Below are positions 28,554 to 36,930 of a stretch of DNA of 64,000 bases, piece after piece (the first letter of the stretch is position 1; every line of letters starts with the position of its first letter). The translations under genes were made by a program, and so were the position numbers. The stretch is taken from contig NVWK01000013.1 of the NCBI GenBank assembly GCA_002733605.1, positions 1 to 64,000 of the forward strand, given 5' to 3'. A model generated the notes under the pieces. That model was not told the DNA's origin, ran no database searches, and saw only the letters and a program-made list of their open reading frames with translations. Source of the stretch: Robiginitomaculum sp. Its GTDB lineage: Bacteria > Pseudomonadota > Alphaproteobacteria > Caulobacterales > Maricaulaceae.

Positions 28554-28621
28554 CCGATCATTTGGCCGGATACTGCAACAAAAAATATGTATCCGCAAGA
28601 AAAACCGATCACTTGTTCGGA
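28554..28621. promoter_or_regulatory. Twin operators between the serine hydrolase and tetR
   Basis: Two copies of CCGATCANTTGNNCGGA occur at 28554-28570 (CCGATCATTTGGCCGGA) and 28605-28621 (CCGATCACTTGTTCGGA), 51 bases apart, about five helical turns. Each is an imperfect palindrome of the size bound by TetR-family dimers. They occupy the whole 112-base divergent gap, which has no copy of the AT-rich cluster motif. A smaller inverted repeat GGATAC/GTATCC lies between them. Confidence 0.7.
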
Positions 28622-28648
28622 ATTAAAAAATAATCTATAGCCATAGAC

Positions 28649-29287
28649 ATGACCAACACATTGCTTAAAAAAATCCCGAGCCAAAAACGCTCACAAAAAA
28701 CGCTCGAACGTATTTTTCAAGCGGCCCAAACCGTATTAGCCGATCAGGGCTTCAAGGCTTTTACGATTCGCAACATCGCTTCACAGGCAAACATTGGCGC
28801 GGCTTCCATCTATGATTATTTCCCCAACAAGCAAGCGCTTCTCATCGGATTTTGTCAGGAAAGACTGCAAAGAAAACTGGAAATTTTTCACACGCATCTC
28901 CTCGGAGACAATTTATCACGCCCCGCCAATGAAACGCTCCCCGAATACTATCAGGCTTTGCGCCAAAGCGGCCTCATGTCAAAACTGGATTTGGAATTAC
29001 GCCATGCCCGCAATCAGGACCCTGCCTTAAAGGCCGCCATCACAGAGTTTGAAAACAACTTACTGGAATGTCTGTGCACATTTCTACGCCACCACGCGAC
29101 ACACATCCCCGAAGGTGAAATGAAAGCCTGGGCCAAATATATGCTCAACCTTGATTATGCCGCCATGCAAATCAAGCACGGCGCGAATGAACACGAAATG
29201 CAAGTCTACTCAAAACTCCAAATGGAAACCAGCTTAGCCATATTGAGACTGGCAGGCATAGACATCGCCCCTCCTGTTTTAGAGTAG
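28649..29287 (+). CDS. TetR-family transcriptional regulator
   Basis: A 212-residue repressor-type regulator. The DNA-binding domain is at residues 13-63, with the helix-turn-helix in FTIRNIASQANIGAASIYDYFPNKQALL. The C-terminal ligand domain is helical and not similar to a characterised subfamily I can name. It is divergent from the serine hydrolase with two operator copies between them, so autoregulation is likely. The ligand may be the imported compound or a product of its hydrolysis. It shows no sign of controlling the AT-rich motif, which is a different sequence. Confidence 0.9.
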   Translation: MTNTLLKKIPSQKRSQKTLERIFQAAQTVLADQGFKAFTIRNIASQANIGAASIYDYFPNKQALLIGFCQERLQRKLEIFHTHLLGDNLSRPANETLPEYYQALRQSGLMSKLDLELRHARNQDPALKAAITEFENNLLECLCTFLRHHATHIPEGEMKAWAKYMLNLDYAAMQIKHGANEHEMQVYSKLQMETSLAILRLAGIDIAPPVLE

Positions 29288-29305
29288 GCTTGGGTCAATC
29301 TGTCT

Positions 29306-29382
29306 ATTATTTCGATATTTTAATGTAATAATACAAATATACAGCATTTTTGCAAAAATATTGAATAAATTTTCGATATTAT
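29306..29382. promoter_or_regulatory. Two motif sites upstream of the tannase-family gene
   Basis: ATTATTTCGATATTTT (29306-29321) and AAATTTTCGATATTAT (29367-29382) each match the 16-bp consensus at 14 positions. Their centres are 61 bases apart. Both lie between the tetR stop and the tannase-family start. Confidence 0.6.
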
Positions 29383-29446
29383 AGTGACCTTTGCCATAAA
29401 ACATATTAAACATCCATATCGGCCCTTAATCCATATGAGAAATATT

Positions 29447-31141
29447 ATGCAAAATTCACCTCAAAACCATTTAGAAAAACTTGCAAAAGCAGCATTTGTC
29501 ATCGCCATAACAGCATCGGGAATATCGTGCTCCAATGGCGCAACGGCCAAGGCAGCGGACCCAAAATCTGAAACCGTAAAGGCCACACCGTCTCCTGCCG
29601 CAATGGCCTGTAGCGCGCTTGCAAACCAGAACTTCGAACTTGGCGCAGACGCCCCCATTCGCGTCGTCTCGGCAGAATATATCGAAAACGCAGAAGTTGA
29701 CCCACAAGAGGCCAAGTTCTTCCTCAAAAGAAGCCAATCGCAAGGCGCCCCGATGGGTCTCATCACCCATTTACCGGACCATTGTCGGGTCGAAGGCTAT
29801 GTCGCCCCCGCTGTCGGGTTTTTAATGTACCTGCCCGCGCCTGAGAAATGGAACGACAAAGTTATAGTCTCTGCATGCGACGCGTTTTGCGGGGCGACAG
29901 AGGACAATATGCCAATCCCCGGCCTCGTGCGTGACTACGCCGCCATCACGACAGACGGTGGCCACAGAGGCAAACGCCCGTTTGACGGCACATGGGCCTA
30001 CAACAACATGCAAGGCAAAATCGACTTCGGGTATAGGGCCGTGCATCTCACCTTGCAAACAGGCGAAACGCTGGCAAAAGCCTATTACGGATCAGACAGC
30101 AAATATGCCTATCTCACCGGATTTTCAAAAGGCGGGACAGCCGGCATTAAATCGGCCCTTGTCTATCCCAATGATTTCGACGGCATATTGTCACGTGCAC
30201 CGGTCGTAGAATACCAAACGGTCAACACAATCCGCCTGCCATGGATTCATACCTCCAATCTGGACGAAAGTGGCAATCCAATTCTCAACTCATCCCATAT
30301 GGCATTTATCCATAAGGCCGTCACAGACGCCTGTGACGATATTGACGGCATTGTTGACGGGGTCATAGACGACCCGCGCCTATGTACGTTCGATACAACA
30401 AGTCTAATCTGCGAATCAGGAGTGACCGACACAAGCACATGCCTGAGCGCCACCGAAGCCGACGCACTCGATAAATTTTATGCCGCCCCGAAAAATGCAG
30501 ACGGCAGCATCGCCTACCCGTTCGGCATGGACTACGGCTCTGAAATGAAATGGGCACCGTTCAATGTGCCGATGAAAGGCAGCGACTTCACATTCAGCCT
30601 GATGGGCGGCAACCAGTATTTGAAATACATGGCTTTTAATAAAGACAGTAAAACCCATGGTGGCCCCGGATATGACTGGCTGAAATTTGATTACGCCACG
30701 GACGCGGATTTACTGGAAGACATGAAATATATCATGGACGCCGACGATCCTGATCTGTCCAAATTCAAAGCCAGCGGCAATAAATTGATCGTCACCCACG
30801 GGTGGGCAGATCCAGCCATTTCCGCCAGCATGTCCGTGCGTTGGTATAAAAACGTGCTTAAGACGGTCGGCAATACGGACGACTATCTACGCCTGTTCCT
30901 CATGCCCGGTGTCGCCCACGGCAGTGGTGGCCCTGGCCCCGACATTTATGACGCGCTGAGCGCACTGGAAAACTGGGTGGAAAAAGGTGAAGCCCCCGAC
31001 CAGCTGATCATGAGCGAAGACGTCGACGGCAAAATCACCCGCACACGCCCCGTCTACCCCTACCCGCTAAAAGCAAAATACAAGGGTACAGGCAGTACGG
31101 ATGAAGCCGAAAACTTTGGCCCGCTGGACAGTTACAAATAA
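29447..31141 (+). CDS. Tannase/feruloyl-esterase family lipoprotein lacking the family disulfide
   Basis: An exported alpha/beta-hydrolase of 564 residues from MQNSPQNHLE; ATG 29435 and GTG 29384 are alternative starts. A lipobox places the lipid on Cys28 (ASGISC). The catalytic triad can be read as Ser227 (GFSKGG), Asp455 (HGWADP) and His491 (GVAHGSGG). A calcium-loop-like DDIDGIVDGVIDD is present, as in tannases. Characterised tannases and fungal feruloyl esterases have a CS-D-HC motif whose two cysteines bridge Ser and His. Here the first cysteine is Phe and the second is Gly, so both were lost together. The likely job is ester hydrolysis of an aromatic or polyester substrate in the periplasm or at the cell surface. 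Confidence 0.82.
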   Translation: MQNSPQNHLEKLAKAAFVIAITASGISCSNGATAKAADPKSETVKATPSPAAMACSALANQNFELGADAPIRVVSAEYIENAEVDPQEAKFFLKRSQSQGAPMGLITHLPDHCRVEGYVAPAVGFLMYLPAPEKWNDKVIVSACDAFCGATEDNMPIPGLVRDYAAITTDGGHRGKRPFDGTWAYNNMQGKIDFGYRAVHLTLQTGETLAKAYYGSDSKYAYLTGFSKGGTAGIKSALVYPNDFDGILSRAPVVEYQTVNTIRLPWIHTSNLDESGNPILNSSHMAFIHKAVTDACDDIDGIVDGVIDDPRLCTFDTTSLICESGVTDTSTCLSATEADALDKFYAAPKNADGSIAYPFGMDYGSEMKWAPFNVPMKGSDFTFSLMGGNQYLKYMAFNKDSKTHGGPGYDWLKFDYATDADLLEDMKYIMDADDPDLSKFKASGNKLIVTHGWADPAISASMSVRWYKNVLKTVGNTDDYLRLFLMPGVAHGSGGPGPDIYDALSALENWVEKGEAPDQLIMSEDVDGKITRTRPVYPYPLKAKYKGTGSTDEAENFGPLDSYK

Positions 31142-31165
31142 TCTCTAACACCATACTCTCGACTG

Positions 31166-31201
31166 ACCCTGTTACATGAAAATGTAACAGGGTATTTTTT
31201 T
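31166..31201 (+). terminator. Intrinsic terminator after the tannase-family gene
   Basis: A perfect 12-bp stem (ACCCTGTTACAT and complement) with a GAAA loop is followed by ATTTTTTTG. This is a textbook rho-independent terminator on the plus strand. Confidence 0.9.
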
Positions 31202-31231
31202 GAAGGTGTGTGAGAAATAGGCGAGCTTTAA

Positions 31232-32728
31232 TTACGCACCGAATATGCGGGTACGCGCCGTTTCAACGGCAATGGTATAGTCTCGCAACATTTTGCTCTC
31301 ACTCATGGTTGTGCTTTTACCGTTCTTGATCAGGGTTTTACCGGCAATGATCACCGTATCCACATCCTTGCTACCCCCTGCCGTCAAAAAGACGCTTAAC
31401 GGGTGAGTAATCAAGCGGTAACGCCAATCATCAATATCGATCAAGACAATATCCGCCTGTTTGCCAGGCTCGATAGACCCGATTTTATCTGCCCAGCCCA
31501 AAGCCAGAGCCCCGTTACGCGTACCCGTCGCCAATGCCGTCGTTGGCGGACAGGCCGTATTGTCATTCTGGGCTTCATTATGGCCCAAATGGGTGTAGCG
31601 CATGGCTTCGGGCATGCCGCCCGTATAGGATATATTACCGTCCGTACTACACGAGACCGGATGCCCTTCCATAATCAAACGCCCGATCATGCCGGTTTCG
31701 CTAACGGTTGCCTCCCCGAGCAATCCGTAATTGGCGGGGGAATGGCAAATATTGACCTTGGTCTCGACAATGCGTTGATACTCCTCAGGGGTCGCATAGG
31801 CCGTATGCACGGCCAGCAATCTGTTGGTGAGCATGCCTAAATGATCAAACCTGCCAATGGCCGAACGCCCGAAAATAGGCCACAAAGCCGCCGCCTCGTT
31901 TTTCAAAGGCGCGAGATGGGCCGCGTACGGAGAATTATACTGCTTCGCCACATCCCGTAGCCCGATCAGTTGCGCATCGGAGCTTCCGAAACACGCCAGA
32001 ATGGACGGCATTCCGCCCACTAGACCGGAGGCATGATTGTTCCACTTTTTCATCAAATCATCCCAGTCGCGGGTTTGCTTGTCCGTGTCGGCAATGATTT
32101 TGTATTTATCCGCCCCGTTCGGGATCATAATATCCGAACCCCAGCGGCTGACCCGGATACGCATGCCCAGATCAATCGCGGCCTGCGCCATAGCGTCCGT
32201 TGAGTTAAGCGAACCAATATCACCAATAGCCGTCGTACCGGAACGTAATTGCGTCCACAAGCTCCAGCGCGCAATCGCATAGGCTTCCTCCGGCCTAAAC
32301 TTCTCGCCGACATCCGCAATCACCCCAAAATAGGAGCCAAGCGCTTCTATATCACCGCCTAGCGAAAACGGCATCCGCTCCAGATCGGAATCATCCGGCG
32401 CCGCCCGATCCGGCCCCTCGACAAAGCTTTCATGCCAATGCGGATTAACGAAGCCCGGCAGGATCATTTTCCCGCGCGCATTGATCACATGATCGTATTT
32501 TGGCTTCTTGTCTTTCGCACTGCCGAGCGAATGGATTTTATCGTCTTCAATCAGCACCCAGCAATCGGGAATAACCGTATTATTGGCATCCGCAGTATAT
32601 AAAAACCCGTTCTTGATTAAGGTCCGAACCCCTTTGCGGTTTCGCCGCTCCGCATTGGCAGTTGTTCCAACAGAGAGCGCAGCCATTACACTGGTTGCAG
32701 CCAAGACTTCACGACGATTCAAAGACAT
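31232..32728 (-). CDS. Exported metal-dependent amidohydrolase (ATZ/TRZ-like)
   Basis: A 498-residue TIM-barrel hydrolase of the cytosine-deaminase/chlorohydrolase-like group. The N-terminus is a twin-arginine signal (SLNRREVLAATSVMAALS, cut near ANA). Metal ligands include His97 and His99 in PGFVNPHWHES, the histidine in LAVHTAYATPEE, and the aspartate in CSTDGNISYTG. Relatives remove amino, halide or ring groups from guanine, triazines and other heterocycles. An exported form is less usual than the cytoplasmic one. It has its own motif site upstream and ends convergently with the tannase-family gene. The substrate is not predictable. Confidence 0.85.
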   Translation of the reverse strand: MSLNRREVLAATSVMAALSVGTTANAERRNRKGVRTLIKNGFLYTADANNTVIPDCWVLIEDDKIHSLGSAKDKKPKYDHVINARGKMILPGFVNPHWHESFVEGPDRAAPDDSDLERMPFSLGGDIEALGSYFGVIADVGEKFRPEEAYAIARWSLWTQLRSGTTAIGDIGSLNSTDAMAQAAIDLGMRIRVSRWGSDIMIPNGADKYKIIADTDKQTRDWDDLMKKWNNHASGLVGGMPSILACFGSSDAQLIGLRDVAKQYNSPYAAHLAPLKNEAAALWPIFGRSAIGRFDHLGMLTNRLLAVHTAYATPEEYQRIVETKVNICHSPANYGLLGEATVSETGMIGRLIMEGHPVSCSTDGNISYTGGMPEAMRYTHLGHNEAQNDNTACPPTTALATGTRNGALALGWADKIGSIEPGKQADIVLIDIDDWRYRLITHPLSVFLTAGGSKDVDTVIIAGKTLIKNGKSTTMSESKMLRDYTIAVETARTRIFGA

Positions 32729-32828
32729 AATCTACCCTACTCTTGTGACCCGGTTATGGCATGGACATGCCCAAAACCTTCGGATGAATGTATCCATGCA
32801 GTCTATGGCTACAAAGGTAGAAAATCAA

Positions 32829-32870
32829 ATAATTTCGATATTTTACGTAGTTTTTTACGAATTATCGTAA
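32829..32870. promoter_or_regulatory. Motif site and nearby palindrome upstream of the amidohydrolase
   Basis: ATAATTTCGATATTTT (32829-32844) matches the consensus at 15 of 16 positions, 101 bases before the amidohydrolase start. A separate perfect inverted repeat TTACGA-ATTA-TCGTAA occupies 32855-32870. The second element could be another operator or a small hairpin. Confidence 0.6.
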
Positions 32871-32906
32871 TCAAAGCCAAATTTAAGGCAGTATTTTATT
32901 TTTTAT

Positions 32907-34988
32907 TTAAAATTTCGCCCGAACCCCTACATACAAAGACCTTGGTTTTCCCGGGAAATATCGCTCGCCAGTAAACGTCGTAGAATCCGCACGTTCGGCA
33001 TAGGCCGTGTTGGTCACATTCATCACCCGCATAAAGATTTGATACTGGTCGCTCACATCATAACTGGAACGCAGATTTAAATAATCATGCCCTTCATAGC
33101 TATGCGTGTTTTCCGGATTGAGGAAATACGGCCCCATATGCACCCATTCCAGCTCTGCGGTAAACGCATCTGTTGGCCGCCAATTTACCTGTGCACTGCC
33201 AAAATGATGCGGAGATGTATCAATATCCTTACCGTTCAAATTCACGCCGCCGCTTATGGTGTCGGATGTATAGCGGTGGCGGGCAAATCCGGCATTGCCG
33301 CGCACACTTAAATGTTCGCTCAACGCCAGCGCCATCATGATATCTGCGCCAATATGATCGGACGTGCCATTATCCACATTAAAAAATGACGAGTCGCGAA
33401 AAATCACATTGTCCTTTTTCATAGCGTAGACGGAGAGATCATAAGAAAAGCCCCCGTTTTGGCCCCTAAACCCAAACTCGGCATTTTGTAGATTGACCTT
33501 ATCCAGATCAGCAATCGTTTGCGCCCGTTGCAGCCGGTATAGCTCGGTGGCTTGCGGAGCACGGAACCCCGATCCCAAATTCACATAGGCTGTATGGTCA
33601 TCATCATAATTATACAGCAAGCTAAGCTTGGGCGAAATGGCCGTAAAATTGTCTTTGCGACTATCCGGGCGGCTATAGCGACACCCGCCAAACCCGCACA
33701 CAGTGCCGTCTTCACGCGTACGCCCACTCACCATATTATTGGTGTAATCATAGCCTATATATTCAAGGCGTGCCCCGGCCAGCACATGCAGTTTTGGTGT
33801 AACCGCCCAGTCCGTTTGCACGAATGCGGCCACCATAAAGCTATCCACATCATAATCGTACTGCTTACCCGTCGGTATCGTGGCGCGCAAAAACGCAGAG
33901 CCCTGGGTCGGCAAAGCCTGTGTCTGTTGCAATGATCCGCGTGTATATTCAACGTCAACGCCGGTGATGATCTCGAAATCACTGCCTTCATTGAAATAGA
34001 GTCCGCTTTGCAAACCAAGGCTTTTCTGGCTATTTTCCTCCAAGGGCTGACCCGGTAAAAAATGCATCAAAAATTCCATGTCCAGCACACGGGCATAAGG
34101 CGTCAATTGCAGACGTGTGCTCTCGCCAATATCCGTTGAAAGCCGTGACCAATAGCGCAAAGATTTCGCATTGCGAAAAGCTTCAGGATTAGGGTTACTT
34201 TTGGCAACTGCCTTATCCTTATACGCATCCAACCCTACAATATAGCCGGCCGTTTCCTGCTCTAGATTAGTCAAAGACAGGCTGGACGCCACATCCCATT
34301 TTGAGCCATGAAAATCGTGTCGCAAACTCATTTTCTGCTGGCCATATCCAGATTGATCACGGTAGCCGCCATCATGGGTAAATGACCCTGTCGCCAAAAC
34401 ACCCGACCGCTCACCCAACCAGCCCTTGGATATATTTAAACGCGCAAACCCGTTCGCGCCCAACTCAAGGCTGGCCAAGCCCGCATTGGTATCGGCGGAT
34501 GGGGACACCACATTAATAATCCCGTGTAACGCATTGGAACCATAGAGCGCAGACCCCGGCCCTTTGGTAATCTCTATGCGTTGTGCCTGCTCGGTAAAGG
34601 CTTCAAACATTTCGTTCACATTACAAAACCCGCTTGAGCGTAAAGCAATCCCGTCTTGCGCAACCAGGAAAGCCCCACACGCCCCCGCTCCTGTAAAGAT
34701 CGGTGAACGAATAGACGCCAAATATTCCTGCCCGTCATTACGGGCAAAATTCACCCCCGCAGTCCGTACCGCCAACTCACTAAAATGTGTTGCCCCAACA
34801 AGCGATAATTCTTGCGTTGAAAACACGTCTATATTCCCGGCTTGGCGGGTCGAAGGCCTGTCACTACGGGTCGCCGTCGAAACGATCTCGTCCATATCGT
34901 CCGCATGGGCAGAAATTGCACCGACAAAACCTACGGATAAAAGTGTCACTGACAGTCTAAAGGCTGACATTTTCAAGATTGTTTGCAT
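32907..34988 (-). CDS. TonB-dependent receptor, siderophore/vitamin-type
   Basis: Outer-membrane receptor of 693 residues, the size of the FepA/BtuB group and clearly shorter than the other two receptors here. A signal peptide ends near ISAHA, the TonB-box region is DDMDEIVSTATR, and the plug contains GPGSALYGSNALHGIINVVSP. The barrel ends in LYVGVRAKF. The plug has an unusual cysteine pair (GAGACGAF and SSGFCNVN), and an extracellular loop has CGFGGCRYSR, so disulfides may shape the binding site. A perfect 30-bp palindrome lies upstream. The size favours a metal chelate or small cofactor-like ligand. Confidence 0.92.
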   Translation of the reverse strand: MQTILKMSAFRLSVTLLSVGFVGAISAHADDMDEIVSTATRSDRPSTRQAGNIDVFSTQELSLVGATHFSELAVRTAGVNFARNDGQEYLASIRSPIFTGAGACGAFLVAQDGIALRSSGFCNVNEMFEAFTEQAQRIEITKGPGSALYGSNALHGIINVVSPSADTNAGLASLELGANGFARLNISKGWLGERSGVLATGSFTHDGGYRDQSGYGQQKMSLRHDFHGSKWDVASSLSLTNLEQETAGYIVGLDAYKDKAVAKSNPNPEAFRNAKSLRYWSRLSTDIGESTRLQLTPYARVLDMEFLMHFLPGQPLEENSQKSLGLQSGLYFNEGSDFEIITGVDVEYTRGSLQQTQALPTQGSAFLRATIPTGKQYDYDVDSFMVAAFVQTDWAVTPKLHVLAGARLEYIGYDYTNNMVSGRTREDGTVCGFGGCRYSRPDSRKDNFTAISPKLSLLYNYDDDHTAYVNLGSGFRAPQATELYRLQRAQTIADLDKVNLQNAEFGFRGQNGGFSYDLSVYAMKKDNVIFRDSSFFNVDNGTSDHIGADIMMALALSEHLSVRGNAGFARHRYTSDTISGGVNLNGKDIDTSPHHFGSAQVNWRPTDAFTAELEWVHMGPYFLNPENTHSYEGHDYLNLRSSYDVSDQYQIFMRVMNVTNTAYAERADSTTFTGERYFPGKPRSLYVGVRAKF

Positions 34989-35076
34989 CTCTATTCCTCA
35001 TCCATAGTTTTGGGCATAGTTTATGGGTATACTTTATGGCATATTTAGAAATGACTTATACGGCCAAAATCACGAG

Positions 35077-35106
35077 AGTAAATAAAATTTCGAAATTTTA
35101 TTTACT
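35077..35106. promoter_or_regulatory. Perfect 30-bp palindrome containing the best motif copy
   Basis: AGTAAATAAAATTTC followed by its exact reverse complement, centred at 35091/35092. The central 16 bases (AAAATTTCGAAATTTT) match the cluster consensus completely. It starts 89 bases before the receptor start codon and probably is the strongest operator of the regulon. Confidence 0.75.
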
Positions 35107-35243
35107 TCTTTACCCAAACCCTTGTGAGCGAGTAAAGATGAGGCTAAACTAGACCCAAGATCAACACATAACGTATTTTCAAAGAACTGCAAAACCACCA
35201 CATTCCTAATCCCCTCAAAATTTCAATACCAACGAGCCACACT

Positions 35244-36104
35244 GTGAAAAAAACCTATATCTTGAAACTATCATGTAAAAACAGGCCCGGCATCGTTGCC
35301 AAGGTCTCGGGACTGCTCGCAGACAGCATGTGTAACATTTTGGAATCCCAGCAGTTTGACGATACCAAAACCCACCGGTTTTTCATGCGCGTTGTTTTCA
35401 ATGTTGATCCTTCTCAGGAAAAATTCCACGGGTTTGCTCAAAAATTCAAAGGCATAGCCCAACAGTTTGGCATGGAATACCATTTACGGGACACAGCTGA
35501 AAAAAGCAAAGTCCTCATCCTCGTTTCAAAATTTGACCATTGCCTTGATGATTTGCTCTACAGGACACGCATTGGGGAATTAAGCATGGACGTTGTTGGC
35601 ATTGTCTCCAATCACCCCCGCGAGGCTTTAAATTTATCTATGGTCGATGATATTCCCTATCACCATTTACCAGTGACAAAACAGACCAAGGCACAACAAG
35701 AACTACAAATCAAACGTATCATCGAAGAGACGCAAACCGATCTCATCGTGCTGGCCCGCTATATGCAGATATTGTCTGATGATATGGCCTCATACCTGCA
35801 TGGACGCTGCATCAATATCCATCATAGCTTTCTGCCCGGATTTAAAGGCGCAAAACCCTATCATCAGGCCTATGATCGCGGTGTCAAAATGATTGGCGCT
35901 ACGGCGCATTATGTCACTACCAACCTTGATGAAGGCCCCATCATCGCCCAAGACGTCGAGCAAATCAGCCACACACAATCCCCAGCAGACTTGGTACGTA
36001 AAGGGCGCGATATAGAACGGCGCGTGCTTTCCCGCGCGGTACGCTATCATATTGAAGACAGAATTTTGCTCAACGGCAACCGGACTGTCGTCTTCCAAGA
36101 TTAA
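35244..36104 (+). CDS. purU: Formyltetrahydrofolate deformylase
   Basis: Hydrolyses 10-formyl-tetrahydrofolate to formate and tetrahydrofolate; 286 residues, normal length. An N-terminal ACT domain (about 1-80, beginning [19 protein letters not shown]) precedes the formyltransferase-like domain with [29 protein letters not shown] and the catalytic aspartate in [10 protein letters not shown]. It starts with GTG. It ends 16 bases from the convergent fdhD gene. Its product, formate, is the substrate of the formate dehydrogenase encoded next to it, so the placement makes metabolic sense. Confidence 0.95.
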   Translation: MKKTYILKLSCKNRPGIVAKVSGLLADSMCNILESQQFDDTKTHRFFMRVVFNVDPSQEKFHGFAQKFKGIAQQFGMEYHLRDTAEKSKVLILVSKFDHCLDDLLYRTRIGELSMDVVGIVSNHPREALNLSMVDDIPYHHLPVTKQTKAQQELQIKRIIEETQTDLIVLARYMQILSDDMASYLHGRCINIHHSFLPGFKGAKPYHQAYDRGVKMIGATAHYVTTNLDEGPIIAQDVEQISHTQSPADLVRKGRDIERRVLSRAVRYHIEDRILLNGNRTVVFQD

Positions 36105-36120
36105 CCCTCTATGGCTACGG

Positions 36121-36930
36121 TTAAACCAATCGATTTTCTGCGGAAAACACCATAAGTTCGTCTTTACCGGAAAAAGCCCCAAGCGTCATATTCGCAGCTC
36201 GCGCCATTTCAATCGCCATTGTCGTAGGCGCAGAAATGGACACCGCGACAGGTACTTTCAAACGCGCACATTTTTGTACAAGCTCATAGGCAAACCGGCT
36301 TGTGATCATAACAAACCCTTGGCCCACATCCAAACCTTGCACGCTCAGGCTTCCGATTAATTTATCAAGCGCATTATGCCGCCCGACATCCTCACGTGCG
36401 ACCAGCACATTGCCGTCAACATCTGCAAACACCGCCCCGTGAACCGAGTAACAGCGTTGATGCAACGGCGTATGATTTTCGAATGCCGCCCGCACTTTCA
36501 ATATAGAGGCCAGCGGAATTTTCAAATCCGAAACAAGAGGCACAGGCATCTCCCCGACATGCGACAGAGACGAAAGCCCGCAAATTCCGCACCCGGACCC
36601 TCCAGCAAGCCGTCGCCTTCGATCCATAAGTTGCACGCGCTCCAGTGCCTCGTCGCTAAGAGTGATATGCACTTCGATCCCGTCTTTGCGAACTTTTTGT
36701 TGAATAGAGAGTATTTTATCGCGCGCCGTAACAAGCCCTTCGCTAAGACAAAACCCAATCGCAAAATCTTCCAGGTCAAGCGGCGTTGCCAGCATCACCG
36801 CATAGCTTTCCCCGTTCAGGCAAATCGCAATCGGGCATTCCTCTGGCAATACCCAACTTAGCTGTTTCACGCCCTGTTCGCCGATCAAATGCCCGGACAT
36901 ATCCCGGCAACCTTTAGAGGGAATTGTCAT
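36121..36930 (-). CDS. fdhD: Formate dehydrogenase accessory sulfurtransferase FdhD
   Basis: Transfers sulfur to the molybdenum cofactor of formate dehydrogenase; 269 residues. The sulfur-relay cysteines are in GGSGCGICG, and the C-terminal domain has FVMITSRFAYELVQKCARL and VSISAPTTMAIEMARA. It overlaps fdsA by four bases, so it corresponds to fdsC of the fds operon. In well-studied fdsGBACD operons a small fdsD follows. Here the next gene is convergent purU after 16 bases, so fdsD is absent from this locus. Confidence 0.95.
   Translation of the reverse strand: MTIPSKGCRDMSGHLIGEQGVKQLSWVLPEECPIAICLNGESYAVMLATPLDLEDFAIGFCLSEGLVTARDKILSIQQKVRKDGIEVHITLSDEALERVQLMDRRRRLAGGSGCGICGLSSLSHVGEMPVPLVSDLKIPLASILKVRAAFENHTPLHQRCYSVHGAVFADVDGNVLVAREDVGRHNALDKLIGSLSVQGLDVGQGFVMITSRFAYELVQKCARLKVPVAVSISAPTTMAIEMARAANMTLGAFSGKDELMVFSAENRLV

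Noticed and set aside
36105-36120. Terminator between convergent purU and fdhD
   Set aside because: The 16-base gap contains no stem with a T-run; the two transcripts probably overlap.
36376-36861. Plus-strand frame of 161 codons opposite fdhD
   Set aside because: Antisense shadow of fdhD with His/Arg-rich composition and no recognisable domain.
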